From assembly GCF_000708715.2 (NCBI RefSeq), contig NZ_JENB01000005.1, positions 1 to 64,000 on the forward strand: a DNA stretch of 64,000 nucleotides. Direction: 5' to 3'. The position numbers and the translations under genes were made by a program. Shown in pieces: positions 52,276 to 62,037 of this stretch. The DNA is from Pseudomonas putida W15Oct28. GTDB taxonomy: Bacteria; Pseudomonadota; Gammaproteobacteria; Pseudomonadales; Pseudomonadaceae. The notes beneath the pieces were generated by a model that was not told where the DNA came from, did no database searches, and was given only the letters and a program-made list of their open reading frames with translations. The stretch's first letter is position 1, and each line of letters starts with the position of its first letter.

Positions 52276-53334
52276 TCAGACCTCCATGACCTTTTTCAAT
52301 GCCGCACCTACCCGCGAAGGCCCTGGGAAGTAAGCCCATTCCTGCGCGTGAGGGTAGGGGGTGTCCCAGCCGGTGACGCGCTCAATCGGCGCCTCCAGGT
52401 GGTGGAAGCAGTGCTCCTGCACCAGCGACACCAGTTCGGCACCGAAGCCGCAGGTACGGGTGGCTTCATGCACCACCACGCAGCGGCCGGTCTTTTTCAC
52501 CGACTCGACGATGGTGTCCAGGTCCAGCGGCCACAGGCTGCGCAGGTCGATCACTTCGGCATCGACGCCGCTTTCTTCGGCAGCCACCTGGGCCACGTAC
52601 ACCGTGGTGCCGTAGGTGAGCACGGTCACGTCATTGCCGGGGCGGGTAATGGCGGCCTTGTCCAGCGGCACGGTGTAGTAGCCGTCGGGCACGGCGCTGT
52701 GCGGGTGCTTGGACCACGGCGTTACCGGGCGGTCGTGGTGGCCGTCGAACGGGCCGTTGTACAGGCGCTTGGGCTCCAGGAAGATCACCGGGTCGTCGCA
52801 TTCGATCGAGGCAATCAGCAGGCCTTTGGCGTCATACGGGTTGGACGGCATGACGGTGCGCAGGCCGCACACCTGGGTGAACATCGCTTCCGGGCTCTGG
52901 CTGTGGGTCTGACCGCCATAGATGCCACCGCCGCACGGCATGCGCAGGGTCAGCGGGGCGATGAATTCGCCGGCCGAACGGTAACGCAGGCGCGCCATCT
53001 CGGAGACGATCTGGTCGGAGGCCGGGTAGAAGTAGTCGGCGAACTGGATTTCCACCACCGGGCGCAGGCCGTAGGCGCCCATGCCCACGGCGGTGCCGAC
53101 GATGCCGCTCTCGGAGATTGGCGCGTCGAATACCCGGGATTTGCCGTACTTGTTCTGCAGGCCTTCGGTGCAGCGGAATACGCCGCCGAAGTAACCGACG
53201 TCCTGGCCGTAGACAACCACATTGTCGTCGCGCTCAAGCATGACATCCATGGCCGAGCGCAGGGCCTGGATCATGGTCATGGTAGTGGTGGCCATGGCGG
53301 TTTCCGGTTTGATGCTGTTGTTGTGGTCGTTCAT
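52276..53334 (-). CDS. bkdA2: Branched-chain alpha-keto acid dehydrogenase E1 beta subunit
   Basis: A 352-residue transketolase-type subunit, the same length as P. putida BkdA2. Recognisable segments are VVVYGQDVGYFGGVFRCTEG and the metal/substrate region PCGGGIYGGQTHSQSPEA. With BkdA1 it decarboxylates keto acids of Val, Leu and Ile using thiamine diphosphate. One base separates it from the bkdA1 stop, indicating coupled translation. Confidence 0.96.
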   Translation of the reverse strand: MNDHNNSIKPETAMATTTMTMIQALRSAMDVMLERDDNVVVYGQDVGYFGGVFRCTEGLQNKYGKSRVFDAPISESGIVGTAVGMGAYGLRPVVEIQFADYFYPASDQIVSEMARLRYRSAGEFIAPLTLRMPCGGGIYGGQTHSQSPEAMFTQVCGLRTVMPSNPYDAKGLLIASIECDDPVIFLEPKRLYNGPFDGHHDRPVTPWSKHPHSAVPDGYYTVPLDKAAITRPGNDVTVLTYGTTVYVAQVAAEESGVDAEVIDLRSLWPLDLDTIVESVKKTGRCVVVHEATRTCGFGAELVSLVQEHCFHHLEAPIERVTGWDTPYPHAQEWAYFPGPSRVGAALKKVMEV

Positions 53335-53335
53335 C

Positions 53336-54664
<1,329 letters not shown>

Positions 54665-54738
54665 TTAGTGGCCCGGCAGGAGAATTTTTCTCTCAAGTTG
54701 ATTGCCTTTGCCGAGCGGTGCAGATAAACATTCCGCAT

Positions 54739-54751
54739 AAACACAAAAAAC
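54739..54751 (+). promoter_or_regulatory. Candidate Hfq/Crc CA motif before bkdR
   Basis: AAACACAAAAAAC lies 16-28 bases before the bkdR ATG. Crc-dependent control of BkdR levels is established in P. putida, so this is the likely RNA site. It is identified by motif only. Confidence 0.5.
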
Positions 54752-54766
54752 CGGTGATTTTGTCTC

Positions 54767-55252
54767 ATGCGCAAACTCGATCGTACCGATATCGGCATTC
54801 TCAACAGCCTTCAGGAAAACGCCCGCATCACCAACGCCGAGCTGGCACGCTCGGTCAACCTGTCGCCCACGCCCTGTTTCAACCGGGTGCGAGCCATGGA
54901 AGAGCTGGGGGTAATCCGCCAGCAGGTGACCTTGCTGTCACCCGAGGCGCTGGGGTTGGATGTAAACGTGTTCATCCATGTCAGTTTGGAAAAGCAGGTG
55001 GAGCAGTCGCTGCACCGCTTCGAGGAAGAAATTGCCGAACGGCCCGAGGTGATGGAGTGCTACCTGATGACGGGGGACCCGGATTACCTGTTGCGGGTAC
55101 TGCTGCCGAGCATCCAGGCGCTGGAGCGGTTTCTCGATTACCTGACGCGGTTGCCGGGGGTGGCCAATATCCGCTCGAGTTTTGCGCTGAAGCAGGTGCG
55201 GTACAAGACCGCTTTGCCACTGCCGGCCAATGGCATGACCTTGCGAGAATAG
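54767..55252 (+). CDS. bkdR: Lrp/AsnC-family activator of the bkd operon
   Basis: A 161-residue protein with an N-terminal helix-turn-helix ([21 protein letters not shown]) and a C-terminal RAM ligand domain. It binds between bkdR and bkdA1 and activates bkd with branched-chain L-amino acids, as shown in P. putida. The ATG at 54767 lacks a strong ribosome site, which suits translational control. Confidence 0.95.
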
Positions 55253-55259
55253 CTGTCTC

Positions 55260-55362
55260 CTGTGCTGGCCTCTTCGCGGGCACGCCCGCTCCCACAGAGA
55301 TATCACTACCCTTAAGGGCGGCGCCGTACCTGTGGGAGCGGGCGTGCCCGCGAAGGGGAGCA
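55260..55362. repeat. Pair of inverted REP elements (GCGGG-type)
   Basis: Inverted CTTCGCGGGCACGCCCGCTC arms flank about 35 bases between bkdR and the glutamine synthetase-like gene. Confidence 0.85.
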
Positions 55363-55445
55363 CGCGGTGTTGAAAGCGGGTGCTTGATATTTTAAACACC
55401 CCCAGCCTATGTTGTTGTCAGCGCACAACAACAAGGACAAGCGTC

Positions 55446-56768
55446 ATGAGCACCGCTCAGCTTCAGGGTATCGATGAAATCGAATGCGTCACCCCCGACC
55501 TCAACGGCGTCCCGCGCGGCAAGGTGATGACCGCCCAAGGCTTCCTTGAAGGCCGCCGCCTGCAGATGGCCCGGGGGGTGTTGCTGCAATGCATCATGGG
55601 CGGCTACCCGCCGGCGAAATTCTACGGCAGCGACGACGGCGACCTGGCGCTGGTGGCCGAACCCAGCCAGGTCCATCGCCTGCCCTGGAGCAGCGACGGC
55701 CGCGCCCTGGCCATCTGCGATGCCATTGAGCTGGATGGCCGGCCCTCGGCGCTGTCCACCCGCGGGCAACTCAAGGCGGTCATCGCCCGCTACGCGGCCC
55801 TGGGGTTGGCGCCCGTGGTGGCGACCGAACTCGAATTCTTTGTTTTTGCCCCCAACAGCGACCCGCAGCAGCCGTTCCAGCCACCCGTAGGCAGCGATGG
55901 CCGTCGCGAGCTTGGCCATTCGGCATTCAGTGTCAGCTCCAACAACGGCCTGCGCCCGTTCTTCAAAGAGGTGTACCACTGCATGGCCGCGCTCGGCCTG
56001 CCGCGCGACACGTTCATGCACGAAATGGGCGTCAGCCAGTTCGAGATCAATCTGCTGCACGGCGACCCGCTGGTGCTGGCCGACCAGACCTTCCTGTTCA
56101 AGCACCTGCTCAAGGAAGTGGCGCTCAAGCACGGGCTGACCGTGGTGTGCATGGCCAAGCCGCTGGCGCGCACGCCCGGCAGCTCCATGCACATTCACCA
56201 GAGCCTGGTCGAGGCCAGCAGCGGGCGTAACGTGTTCAGCGACGAGCAGGGCCTGCCGACCGACACCTTCCACCATTTCATCGGTGGCCTGCAGGCGTGC
56301 ATGGCCGACTTCACCGCGCTGTTCGCGCCCAACGTCAATTCCTATCAGCGCCTGTGCCACCCCTATGCCTCGCCAAACAATGCCTGCTGGTCCGAGGACA
56401 ACCGCGCCGCCGGCCTGCGCATTCCGGCCAGTGCGCCGGCAGCGCGGCGGGTCGAAAACCGTTTGCCCGGTGCCGACACCAACCCTTATCTGGCCATCGC
56501 CGCCAGCCTGGCCGCCGGGCTGCACGGTATCGAGCAGCGCCTGCAACCTTCGCCGGCCATTCAGGGTGAGTTTGAAGTGCCCGAGCACCTGAGCCTGCCG
56601 TGTACCTTGCACGCCGCCCTCGAACGCCTCAAGCGCAGCGCGCTGGCACGGGAACTGTTTGGCAACGAGTTCATCGAAGGCTACATCGCCAGCAAGACCC
56701 TGGAGCTTACCGATTTCTTCGACGAGATCACCCCGTGGGAGCGCCGGGTGCTGGCGGCACAGGCCTGA
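55446..56768 (+). CDS. Glutamine synthetase-like ligase, probable gamma-glutamylpolyamine synthetase (PuuA type)
   Basis: A 440-residue member of the GlnA superfamily. It has catalytic segments TELEFFVF (Glu metal ligands), ISQFEINL-like VSQFEINLLHGDP, GSSMHIHQSL and ENRLPGADTNPYLA. No tyrosine adenylylation motif of true GlnA is evident at the usual place. Such enzymes glutamylate polyamines or monoamines as the first step of catabolism. The substrate is not defined by neighbours. The ATG at 55446 follows AAGGACAAGCGTC. Confidence 0.82.
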   Translation: MSTAQLQGIDEIECVTPDLNGVPRGKVMTAQGFLEGRRLQMARGVLLQCIMGGYPPAKFYGSDDGDLALVAEPSQVHRLPWSSDGRALAICDAIELDGRPSALSTRGQLKAVIARYAALGLAPVVATELEFFVFAPNSDPQQPFQPPVGSDGRRELGHSAFSVSSNNGLRPFFKEVYHCMAALGLPRDTFMHEMGVSQFEINLLHGDPLVLADQTFLFKHLLKEVALKHGLTVVCMAKPLARTPGSSMHIHQSLVEASSGRNVFSDEQGLPTDTFHHFIGGLQACMADFTALFAPNVNSYQRLCHPYASPNNACWSEDNRAAGLRIPASAPAARRVENRLPGADTNPYLAIAASLAAGLHGIEQRLQPSPAIQGEFEVPEHLSLPCTLHAALERLKRSALARELFGNEFIEGYIASKTLELTDFFDEITPWERRVLAAQA

Positions 56769-56795
56769 TCGCGACACGACCTGCACCGGACACGT

Positions 56796-56822
56796 CCCCG
56801 CCACGGCATTTTGCTGGCGGGG
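56796..56822 (+). repeat. Hairpin after the glutamine synthetase-like gene
   Basis: CCCCGCCA and TGGCGGGG arms with an 11-base loop. It lacks a T tract, so termination is uncertain. Confidence 0.45.
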
Positions 56823-56896
56823 GCCTGCACTGACCGGCGTTTGCCCTTATGCTGCTAGCACCTACCGCCACCTGACCAGGGAGCTTCTCGGTACGT

Positions 56897-58237
56897 ATGC
56901 GAAATGTATGGAAGCCGTTTCAGTCGTTGTATTTCGCCGCGCTGATGATGTTGATCGGCTCGGGCCTGCTCAGTACCTACCTGGCCCTGCGCCTGGCGGC
57001 CGACCATGTCGACAGCCTGTGGGTGGGTGCGTTGATGGCGGCCAACTACTTTGGCCTGGCAGTCGGCGGCAAGGTCGGCCACCGGCTGATTGGCCGGGTC
57101 GGGCACATTCGCGCCTATGCCACTTGCGCCGGTATCGTCGGTGCGGCGGTACTTGGCCATGGCATGACCAGTTGGCTACCGGCCTGGGTCGGGCTGCGGA
57201 TGATCGTCGGCCTGGGCATGATGTGCCAGTACATGGTCATCGAGAGCTGGCTCAACGAGCAGGCCGACGTGAAGCACCGCGGCGCGGTGTTCAGCGGCTA
57301 CATGATTGCCTCTTACCTGGGGCTGGTGCTCGGCCAACTGATCCTTGTGGTGCACCCTGAGCTTGGCCCGGAGCTGCTGATGCTGGTGGCGATGTGCTTT
57401 GCCCTGTGCCTGGTGCCGGTGGCAATGACCCGGCGCATTCACCCGGCGCCGTTGCGCCCGGCACCGATGGAACCGAAGTTCTTCATCAAGCGCGTGCCGC
57501 AGTCGCTCAGTACGGTGTTGGGCTCGGGGTTGATCGTCGGCTCGTTCTACGGCCTGGCGCCTTTGTATGCCTCAAGCCAAGGGATGACGACCGAACAGAT
57601 CGGTCTGTTCATGGGCAGCTGCATTTTTGCCGGCCTGCTGGTGCAGTGGCCGCTGGGCTGGTTGTCTGACCGTTACGACCGCGCAGTGCTGATCCGCAGC
57701 GTGGCAGTAGGCCTGGCGCTGGCCGCTGCGCCATTGGCGGTACTGCCCAGTGTGCCGCTGGAGATGCTGTTCGGTATCGGCTTCCTGATTTCGTTGCTGC
57801 AGTTCTGCCTGTACCCGCTGGCGGTGGCGTTTTCCAACGACCACGTGGAAAGCGAGCGGCGGGTGTCGCTGACGGCCATGCTGCTGGTGACCTATGGCGT
57901 GGGCGCGTGCATCGGGCCACTGGCGGCGGGCGTGCTGATGAAGGTGCTGGGCCCGCAGATGCTCTATGCGTTCTTCGTGTTCTTCGCCCTGGTACTGGTG
58001 TGGCGCATTCGGCCGAAAGCGGTTACCGGGCTGCATCAGGTGCAGGATGCGCCGCTGGGCCACGTGGCGATGCCGGCGGCCGGTTCGCCCTTGTCGGCAG
58101 CGCTGGACCCACGGGTGGATGAGCAGACCGTGCAGGACGTGATGCAGGCACCGGTGGCGGCTGAGGATACCGAGGAAGAAGAGAAGGGCGCCGAGAAGGG
58201 CCTTGAGCCGGAGAGTGAGGTCAGCAAATCGGTGTAA
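56897..58237 (+). CDS. MFS transporter (YcaD-like)
   Basis: A 446-residue carrier with about twelve membrane segments and a hydrophilic acidic tail of about 60 residues. Motifs LAVGGKVGHRLIGRVG after TM2 and VIESWLNEQ in TM5 fit the YcaD-like group. The substrate is unknown. It follows the glutamine synthetase-like ligase by 128 bases and could carry its amine substrate, but that is a guess. The tail has many Glu residues, unusual for the family core. Confidence 0.82.
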   Translation: MRNVWKPFQSLYFAALMMLIGSGLLSTYLALRLAADHVDSLWVGALMAANYFGLAVGGKVGHRLIGRVGHIRAYATCAGIVGAAVLGHGMTSWLPAWVGLRMIVGLGMMCQYMVIESWLNEQADVKHRGAVFSGYMIASYLGLVLGQLILVVHPELGPELLMLVAMCFALCLVPVAMTRRIHPAPLRPAPMEPKFFIKRVPQSLSTVLGSGLIVGSFYGLAPLYASSQGMTTEQIGLFMGSCIFAGLLVQWPLGWLSDRYDRAVLIRSVAVGLALAAAPLAVLPSVPLEMLFGIGFLISLLQFCLYPLAVAFSNDHVESERRVSLTAMLLVTYGVGACIGPLAAGVLMKVLGPQMLYAFFVFFALVLVWRIRPKAVTGLHQVQDAPLGHVAMPAAGSPLSAALDPRVDEQTVQDVMQAPVAAEDTEEEEKGAEKGLEPESEVSKSV

Positions 58238-58239
58238 GC

Positions 58240-58348
58240 CTGTACCGGCCTCTTCGCGGGCTTGCCCGCTCCCACAGGTGATGTGTTGCCCTCCGGTTCG
58301 ACGCCATCCCTGTGGGAGCGGGCAAGCCCGCGAAGAGGCCGGCACAGG
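58240..58348. repeat. Pair of inverted REP elements (GCGGG-type)
   Basis: Inverted CTCTTCGCGGGCTTGCCCGC and GCGGGCAAGCCCGCGAAGAG arms with GCCGG flanks, between the convergent MFS and flgZ genes. Confidence 0.87.
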
Positions 58349-58363
58349 ATGAACACAAATGAA

Positions 58364-58390
58364 AACGCCACCTCAGGAGGTGGCGTTTTT
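58364..58390. terminator. Bidirectional terminator between MFS gene and flgZ
   Basis: AAAACGCCACCT, a CA loop and AGGTGGCGTTTTT form a compact symmetric terminator before the flgZ 3' end. Confidence 0.87.
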
Positions 58391-58410
58391 GCTTAACAGC
58401 TAGCTAGCGA

Positions 58411-59154
58411 TCAATAGTCGTCTTTGTCGAACCGCCGCGCCTCGCGCTGCAGCTGGTAAACAAAGCTCTCGATCTTGCGCTGTGCCTGCCCGCTCAGGTT
58501 ATGGAAGCGCACGCCAGCGAAGGTGGTGTTGATGTGCTCTTCATAGTGCAGGTGACGCAGTTCGACCATGGTGTCCACCAGGCCCAGCGGGTTACCCGCC
58601 TTGAAGCGCTCGTACACCTGGCCCAGTTGCAGGCGGCTTTCTACATCGCCTTCAAAACGCAGTTTGCAGCCGGTGGCCGAGATATCCAGCAGCTTGCCAC
58701 GCAGGGCGCCGTTACCCTTCAGGTGGGTGCCATCGAGGATGATGTCGACCAGTTGCGACAGCTTCAGCGCGGCGCGGAAGGCGTTGCGGCGCTGGTGGTA
58801 GGTCATCTCTTGCGGCAGGGCGCCGCTGTAGCAGCGGTGGCCGTCGACTTCGCTGATTTTCAGCTCGTGGTCGCATTCCCAGGCGATGCGTACGCCATCG
58901 TGGAAGCCCTCAACGCGGAAGTGCTCGCCGTTCTCGATGAATTTCTCACCGTCGCGCGGGATCATCTCGTCCAGTGCCAAGGTGTTGCTTTCACGGTCCA
59001 CGTGCACCACGTAGCTCTGGAAGCGCTGGCTGCGGTCATGGAAGGTGATGATCAGGGGGTCGTGGCTTTCCTGCAGTTGCCGCAAGTTGGCCGCAATCTC
59101 CAAGGGGGTGTTCAGCACCTTTGGCGGTTGCGGGGCTTCGGTTTCATTGAACAC
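58411..59154 (-). CDS. flgZ: c-di-GMP-binding flagellar brake protein (YcgR/FlgZ, PilZ domain)
   Basis: A 247-residue protein with an N-terminal YcgR-N domain and a C-terminal PilZ domain. The c-di-GMP motif RxxxR is seen in RRNAFR near residue 122-127, and the second motif is DISATG near 158-163. It binds the flagellar stator or motor and slows swimming when c-di-GMP is high. It is the last gene of the flgA-flgM-flgN-flgZ series on this strand. Confidence 0.94.
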   Translation of the reverse strand: MFNETEAPQPPKVLNTPLEIAANLRQLQESHDPLIITFHDRSQRFQSYVVHVDRESNTLALDEMIPRDGEKFIENGEHFRVEGFHDGVRIAWECDHELKISEVDGHRCYSGALPQEMTYHQRRNAFRAALKLSQLVDIILDGTHLKGNGALRGKLLDISATGCKLRFEGDVESRLQLGQVYERFKAGNPLGLVDTMVELRHLHYEEHINTTFAGVRFHNLSGQAQRKIESFVYQLQREARRFDKDDY

Positions 59155-59233
59155 GGCTTATCGTTCTCCAGGCAAAAGCGACACACGCAAGTAACGGCAT
59201 TTTGCCAGTATGTTCCGTGCCTTGATAGAAAAA

Positions 59234-59701
59234 TCACACTTGGCTGAGGGCCCGTGGCTTGGCCAGCGGCGCGGTGCTGCCGCGGCTGTCGTAGAGCGAC
59301 GGCGAGTCGCCGCCCATGAGGATTCTGATCTGGTTATTGGTGGCGTGTTGCTGAACCTGGATGATCCGGCCGTTGGTCTGGTTGACCTGCTGGCAGTCGT
59401 CCATCAGTTTCGACAGCATGTCGAGCCGCTGCAGCATCGCCTCGCCATGGGGCGATTGGGCGGCTACTGCTTGCACGCCAGTACGATCGGCACTCAGGCC
59501 CAGGCTGCCGAGCAACTGGCTGCGGCGCTGGCCATGCTGCTCGAGCAAGATGATCAGCGACTGTTTGCGCGCCAGGATCTGTTCCAGCAGCGGCATGTCG
59601 CGGCCATGCAGGGCGATCGCTTCTTTATTCAGAAGGTCGAGCAGTTCCTGCATCGGGGCAATGTCATCTTCGATCAGTTGCAGCAAGGTGGTGTCGTGCA
59701 T
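59234..59701 (-). CDS. flgN: Flagellar hook-filament junction chaperone FlgN
   Basis: A 155-residue, mostly helical protein of the FlgN family. It keeps the junction proteins FlgK and FlgL soluble before export. The heptad-like leucine pattern LLQLIEDDIAPMQELLDLL at the N terminus is typical. It lies 49 bases after flgM and 79 bases before flgZ. Confidence 0.92.
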   Translation of the reverse strand: MHDTTLLQLIEDDIAPMQELLDLLNKEAIALHGRDMPLLEQILARKQSLIILLEQHGQRRSQLLGSLGLSADRTGVQAVAAQSPHGEAMLQRLDMLSKLMDDCQQVNQTNGRIIQVQQHATNNQIRILMGGDSPSLYDSRGSTAPLAKPRALSQV

Positions 59702-59750
59702 GGCTAACTCTTGGCTTTTCTAGCGTCCGTGAAGTCAGCGCGCCGAACGG

Positions 59751-60065
59751 TCAGCGCTGGGCTTCGAAATCGAGCAGTTTGCTGGCGATCTTGCCGGCAT
59801 CGACCTGATAGCTGCCGTCGGCGATTGCCTGTTTCAACTGGGCCACACGGGCACTGTTGACCACGGGTTCGTCGCGCAGCTTGTCGCTGATCTTCTGCAA
59901 CTGCTGTGCCTCTTGGCTGAGGTGTACCGCTTCTCCGCTGGCGCTGGCGCTGGTGGCCGCTTCCTGGCTAGCTGCCGGTTTTTCGGCGCTGCCGGACGCG
60001 GTGTTGCCGCGCACGCCGCCCGTGACGGACGGAGAGTTATTCAAACGACTGAAGTCGATGACCAT
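59751..60065 (-). CDS. flgM: Anti-sigma-28 factor FlgM
   Basis: A 104-residue protein with a disordered Ser/Ala/Gly-rich N half and a conserved C-terminal FliA-binding segment ([20 protein letters not shown] followed by [14 protein letters not shown]). It holds FliA inactive until secreted through the completed hook. A strong FliA-type promoter precedes it at 60102-60128, which gives feedback control. Confidence 0.95.
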   Translation of the reverse strand: MVIDFSRLNNSPSVTGGVRGNTASGSAEKPAASQEAATSASASGEAVHLSQEAQQLQKISDKLRDEPVVNSARVAQLKQAIADGSYQVDAGKIASKLLDFEAQR

Positions 60066-60101
60066 GATCAGGAACCTCTGGGTATTTGGACGCTTGCCTT
60101 G

Positions 60102-60128
60102 TTTTCGGCCAACCCGAAAGAAACTTTA
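60102..60128 (-). promoter_or_regulatory. FliA (sigma-28) promoter of flgM
   Basis: On the minus strand TAAAGTTT-N11-GCCGAAAA matches the sigma-28 consensus TAAAGTTT-N11-GCCGATAA with a perfect -35 and two changes in the -10. It drives flgM-flgN-(flgZ). Confidence 0.85.
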
Positions 60129-60227
60129 GGCACAAATGCATAGCCGCCTGTCAGCAAGCTCGCGAACCCGTTCTCTGACACAGTTTAGGAAATGCGGTTC
60201 CTCACTGCCAGCGCAATCTGTGGCTGG

Positions 60228-60980
60228 CTACATACTCACCTCGACCTGGCCCGGGCCAGTCACCCTGGCCTTGACCACCCGTTTGGAATTCAGGTTGCGT
60301 ACCCGAATCTGCTCGCTCAGGCCGCCCTTGCTCAGGGCCTCGCCGGGCATGCGCACGCTCAGGCTGCCGCTGCGGGCGATGATCACCACCTGATCGCCCT
60401 TGCGCACCACCTCGGCCTGCTCAAGATGCTGCGGGGTGAGCACCTGGTCGATCACCGTGGGGCGCAGCATCTTCATGCCCACCGCCTGGTCCAGTTCGGT
60501 CAGAAAACCCTGGCCAAGGGTGCCGACATCGCGCTCGCGCAGGGCCACGTCGCCTTCGCCCACCGTGTTGTCGCGCTTGAGCGGGCGGGTGACCACCACC
60601 ACGTCGCGGAACAGCCGCACCGTGGCCGGGACAAACACCGTCCACGGCGCCGCACTGTCACAGCGTACCCGTACCGTTACCCGGCCCAGAGGCAGGGCGG
60701 GACTTTCCAGCGAGGCGTCCAGCGGCTGGCTGCAAAGCGGCATGCGCAAGCGTGGGTCCAGCGGGTTGACCTGGATTTCATAGCGGCCGGGGGTCTGGGT
60801 GGTGGCCAGGTAATCTTCGACGGTGAATTCAAGAAACCCTTGGGTGACACCGATAAGCTGTTCAGGCAAGGTGAACGCGTCCGCTACCGTGCGAACGCCG
60901 GGCGCCAGCAGGCACAGCGTTGCCAGCGAGCCAGTCAGCAGGCGCGTCAATCGTCGGAAAAATGTCGTTTTCGTGTGCAT
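60228..60980 (-). CDS. flgA: Flagellar P-ring assembly protein FlgA
   Basis: A 250-residue exported chaperone needed for P-ring formation around the rod. A signal peptide is visible in residues 1-34, ending near VADA. A SAF domain with VVTRPLKRDNTVGEGDVALRERD and the C-terminal SKGGLSEQIRVRNLNSKRVV segment are family hallmarks. The ATG at 60978-60980 is used. It is divergent from cheV. Confidence 0.92.
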   Translation of the reverse strand: MHTKTTFFRRLTRLLTGSLATLCLLAPGVRTVADAFTLPEQLIGVTQGFLEFTVEDYLATTQTPGRYEIQVNPLDPRLRMPLCSQPLDASLESPALPLGRVTVRVRCDSAAPWTVFVPATVRLFRDVVVVTRPLKRDNTVGEGDVALRERDVGTLGQGFLTELDQAVGMKMLRPTVIDQVLTPQHLEQAEVVRKGDQVVIIARSGSLSVRMPGEALSKGGLSEQIRVRNLNSKRVVKARVTGPGQVEVSM

Positions 60981-60992
60981 GACGCTCAAAAA

Positions 60993-61009
60993 AGCAAAGC
61001 CCGTGCCGA
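60993..61009 (-). promoter_or_regulatory. Candidate sigma-54 promoter before flgA
   Basis: The minus strand reads GGCACGGGCTTTGCT, a match to TGGCAC-N5-TTGCW lacking only the first T. The predicted start of transcription falls within two to three bases of the flgA ATG, which would make a nearly leaderless message, so the assignment needs caution. Confidence 0.4.
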
Positions 61010-61057
61010 CTCGTAACCTGAGTTGCAACGAAAGGCTGAAAGATTAAGGAGTCTGGC

Positions 61058-61987
61058 ATGGCGGGTGTTATGGATTCGGTCAACCAGCGCACGCAGCTGG
61101 TGGGGCAGAATCGCCTGGAATTGCTGCTGTTCCGCCTCAATGGCGCACAGCTTTATGGCATCAACGTGTTCAAGGTCAGGGAAGTGCTGCAATGCCCTGC
61201 GCTGACCCTGCTGCCCAAGGCGCACCCGGTGGTGCGTGGCGTTGCCAACATTCGCGGGGCGACCATCCCGATCCTCGACTTGTCGATGGCCACCGGGTTG
61301 CGGCCGCTGCAGGAAGAAACACGCAACAGCTTCGTGATCATCACCGAGTACAACACCAAGACCCAGGGCTTCCTGGTGCATTCGGTGGAGCGCATCGTCA
61401 ACATGAACTGGGAAGAGATCCATCCGCCACCCAAGGGCACCGGCCGTGACCACTACCTGACCGCGGTCACCCGGGTGGACAACCGCATGGTCGAGATCAT
61501 CGACGTGGAGAAGGTTCTGGCCGAAGTGTCGCCGTCGTCAGAGACGGTGTCGGCCGGGGTAATCGATGCCGAGGTGCAGGACAAGGCCGTGCTGATGCGG
61601 GTGCTGACCGTCGATGATTCGTCGGTGGCGCGCAAACAGGTCAGCCGCTGCCTGCAGACCGTGGGGGTGGAAGTCGTGGCACTCAATGATGGCCGTCAGG
61701 CCCTGAACTACCTGCGCCAGCTGGTGGATGAGGGCAAAAAGCCGGAAGAAGAGTTCCTTATGATGATCTCGGACATTGAAATGCCGGAAATGGACGGCTA
61801 TACGCTAACGGCAGAGATCCGCAGCGACCCGCGCATGCAAAAATTGCACATCTGCCTGCATACTTCGCTTTCCGGGGTGTTCAACCAGGCAATGGTCAAG
61901 AAGGTCGGCGCCGATGACTTCCTGGCCAAGTTCAAGCCGGACGACCTGGCCCAGCGGGTGGTCGACCGGATCAAAGCAGCGCATTGA
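61058..61987 (+). CDS. cheV: Chemotaxis coupling protein CheV
   Basis: A 309-residue fusion of a CheW-like coupling domain (about 10-160) and a response-regulator receiver domain (about 180-305). The phospho-acceptor Asp lies in MISDIEMPEMDGY, the acidic pair in VDDSS and the conserved Lys in LAKFKPDD. It links receptors to CheA and helps adaptation. The ATG at 61058 has AAGGAG. cheR follows 50 bases later. Confidence 0.95.
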   Translation: MAGVMDSVNQRTQLVGQNRLELLLFRLNGAQLYGINVFKVREVLQCPALTLLPKAHPVVRGVANIRGATIPILDLSMATGLRPLQEETRNSFVIITEYNTKTQGFLVHSVERIVNMNWEEIHPPPKGTGRDHYLTAVTRVDNRMVEIIDVEKVLAEVSPSSETVSAGVIDAEVQDKAVLMRVLTVDDSSVARKQVSRCLQTVGVEVVALNDGRQALNYLRQLVDEGKKPEEEFLMMISDIEMPEMDGYTLTAEIRSDPRMQKLHICLHTSLSGVFNQAMVKKVGADDFLAKFKPDDLAQRVVDRIKAAH

Positions 61988-62037
61988 AGCAGCCGGGGCA
62001 CGCCCCCGGCACCAGTGATTGAAAAGAGGCGGCAGTA

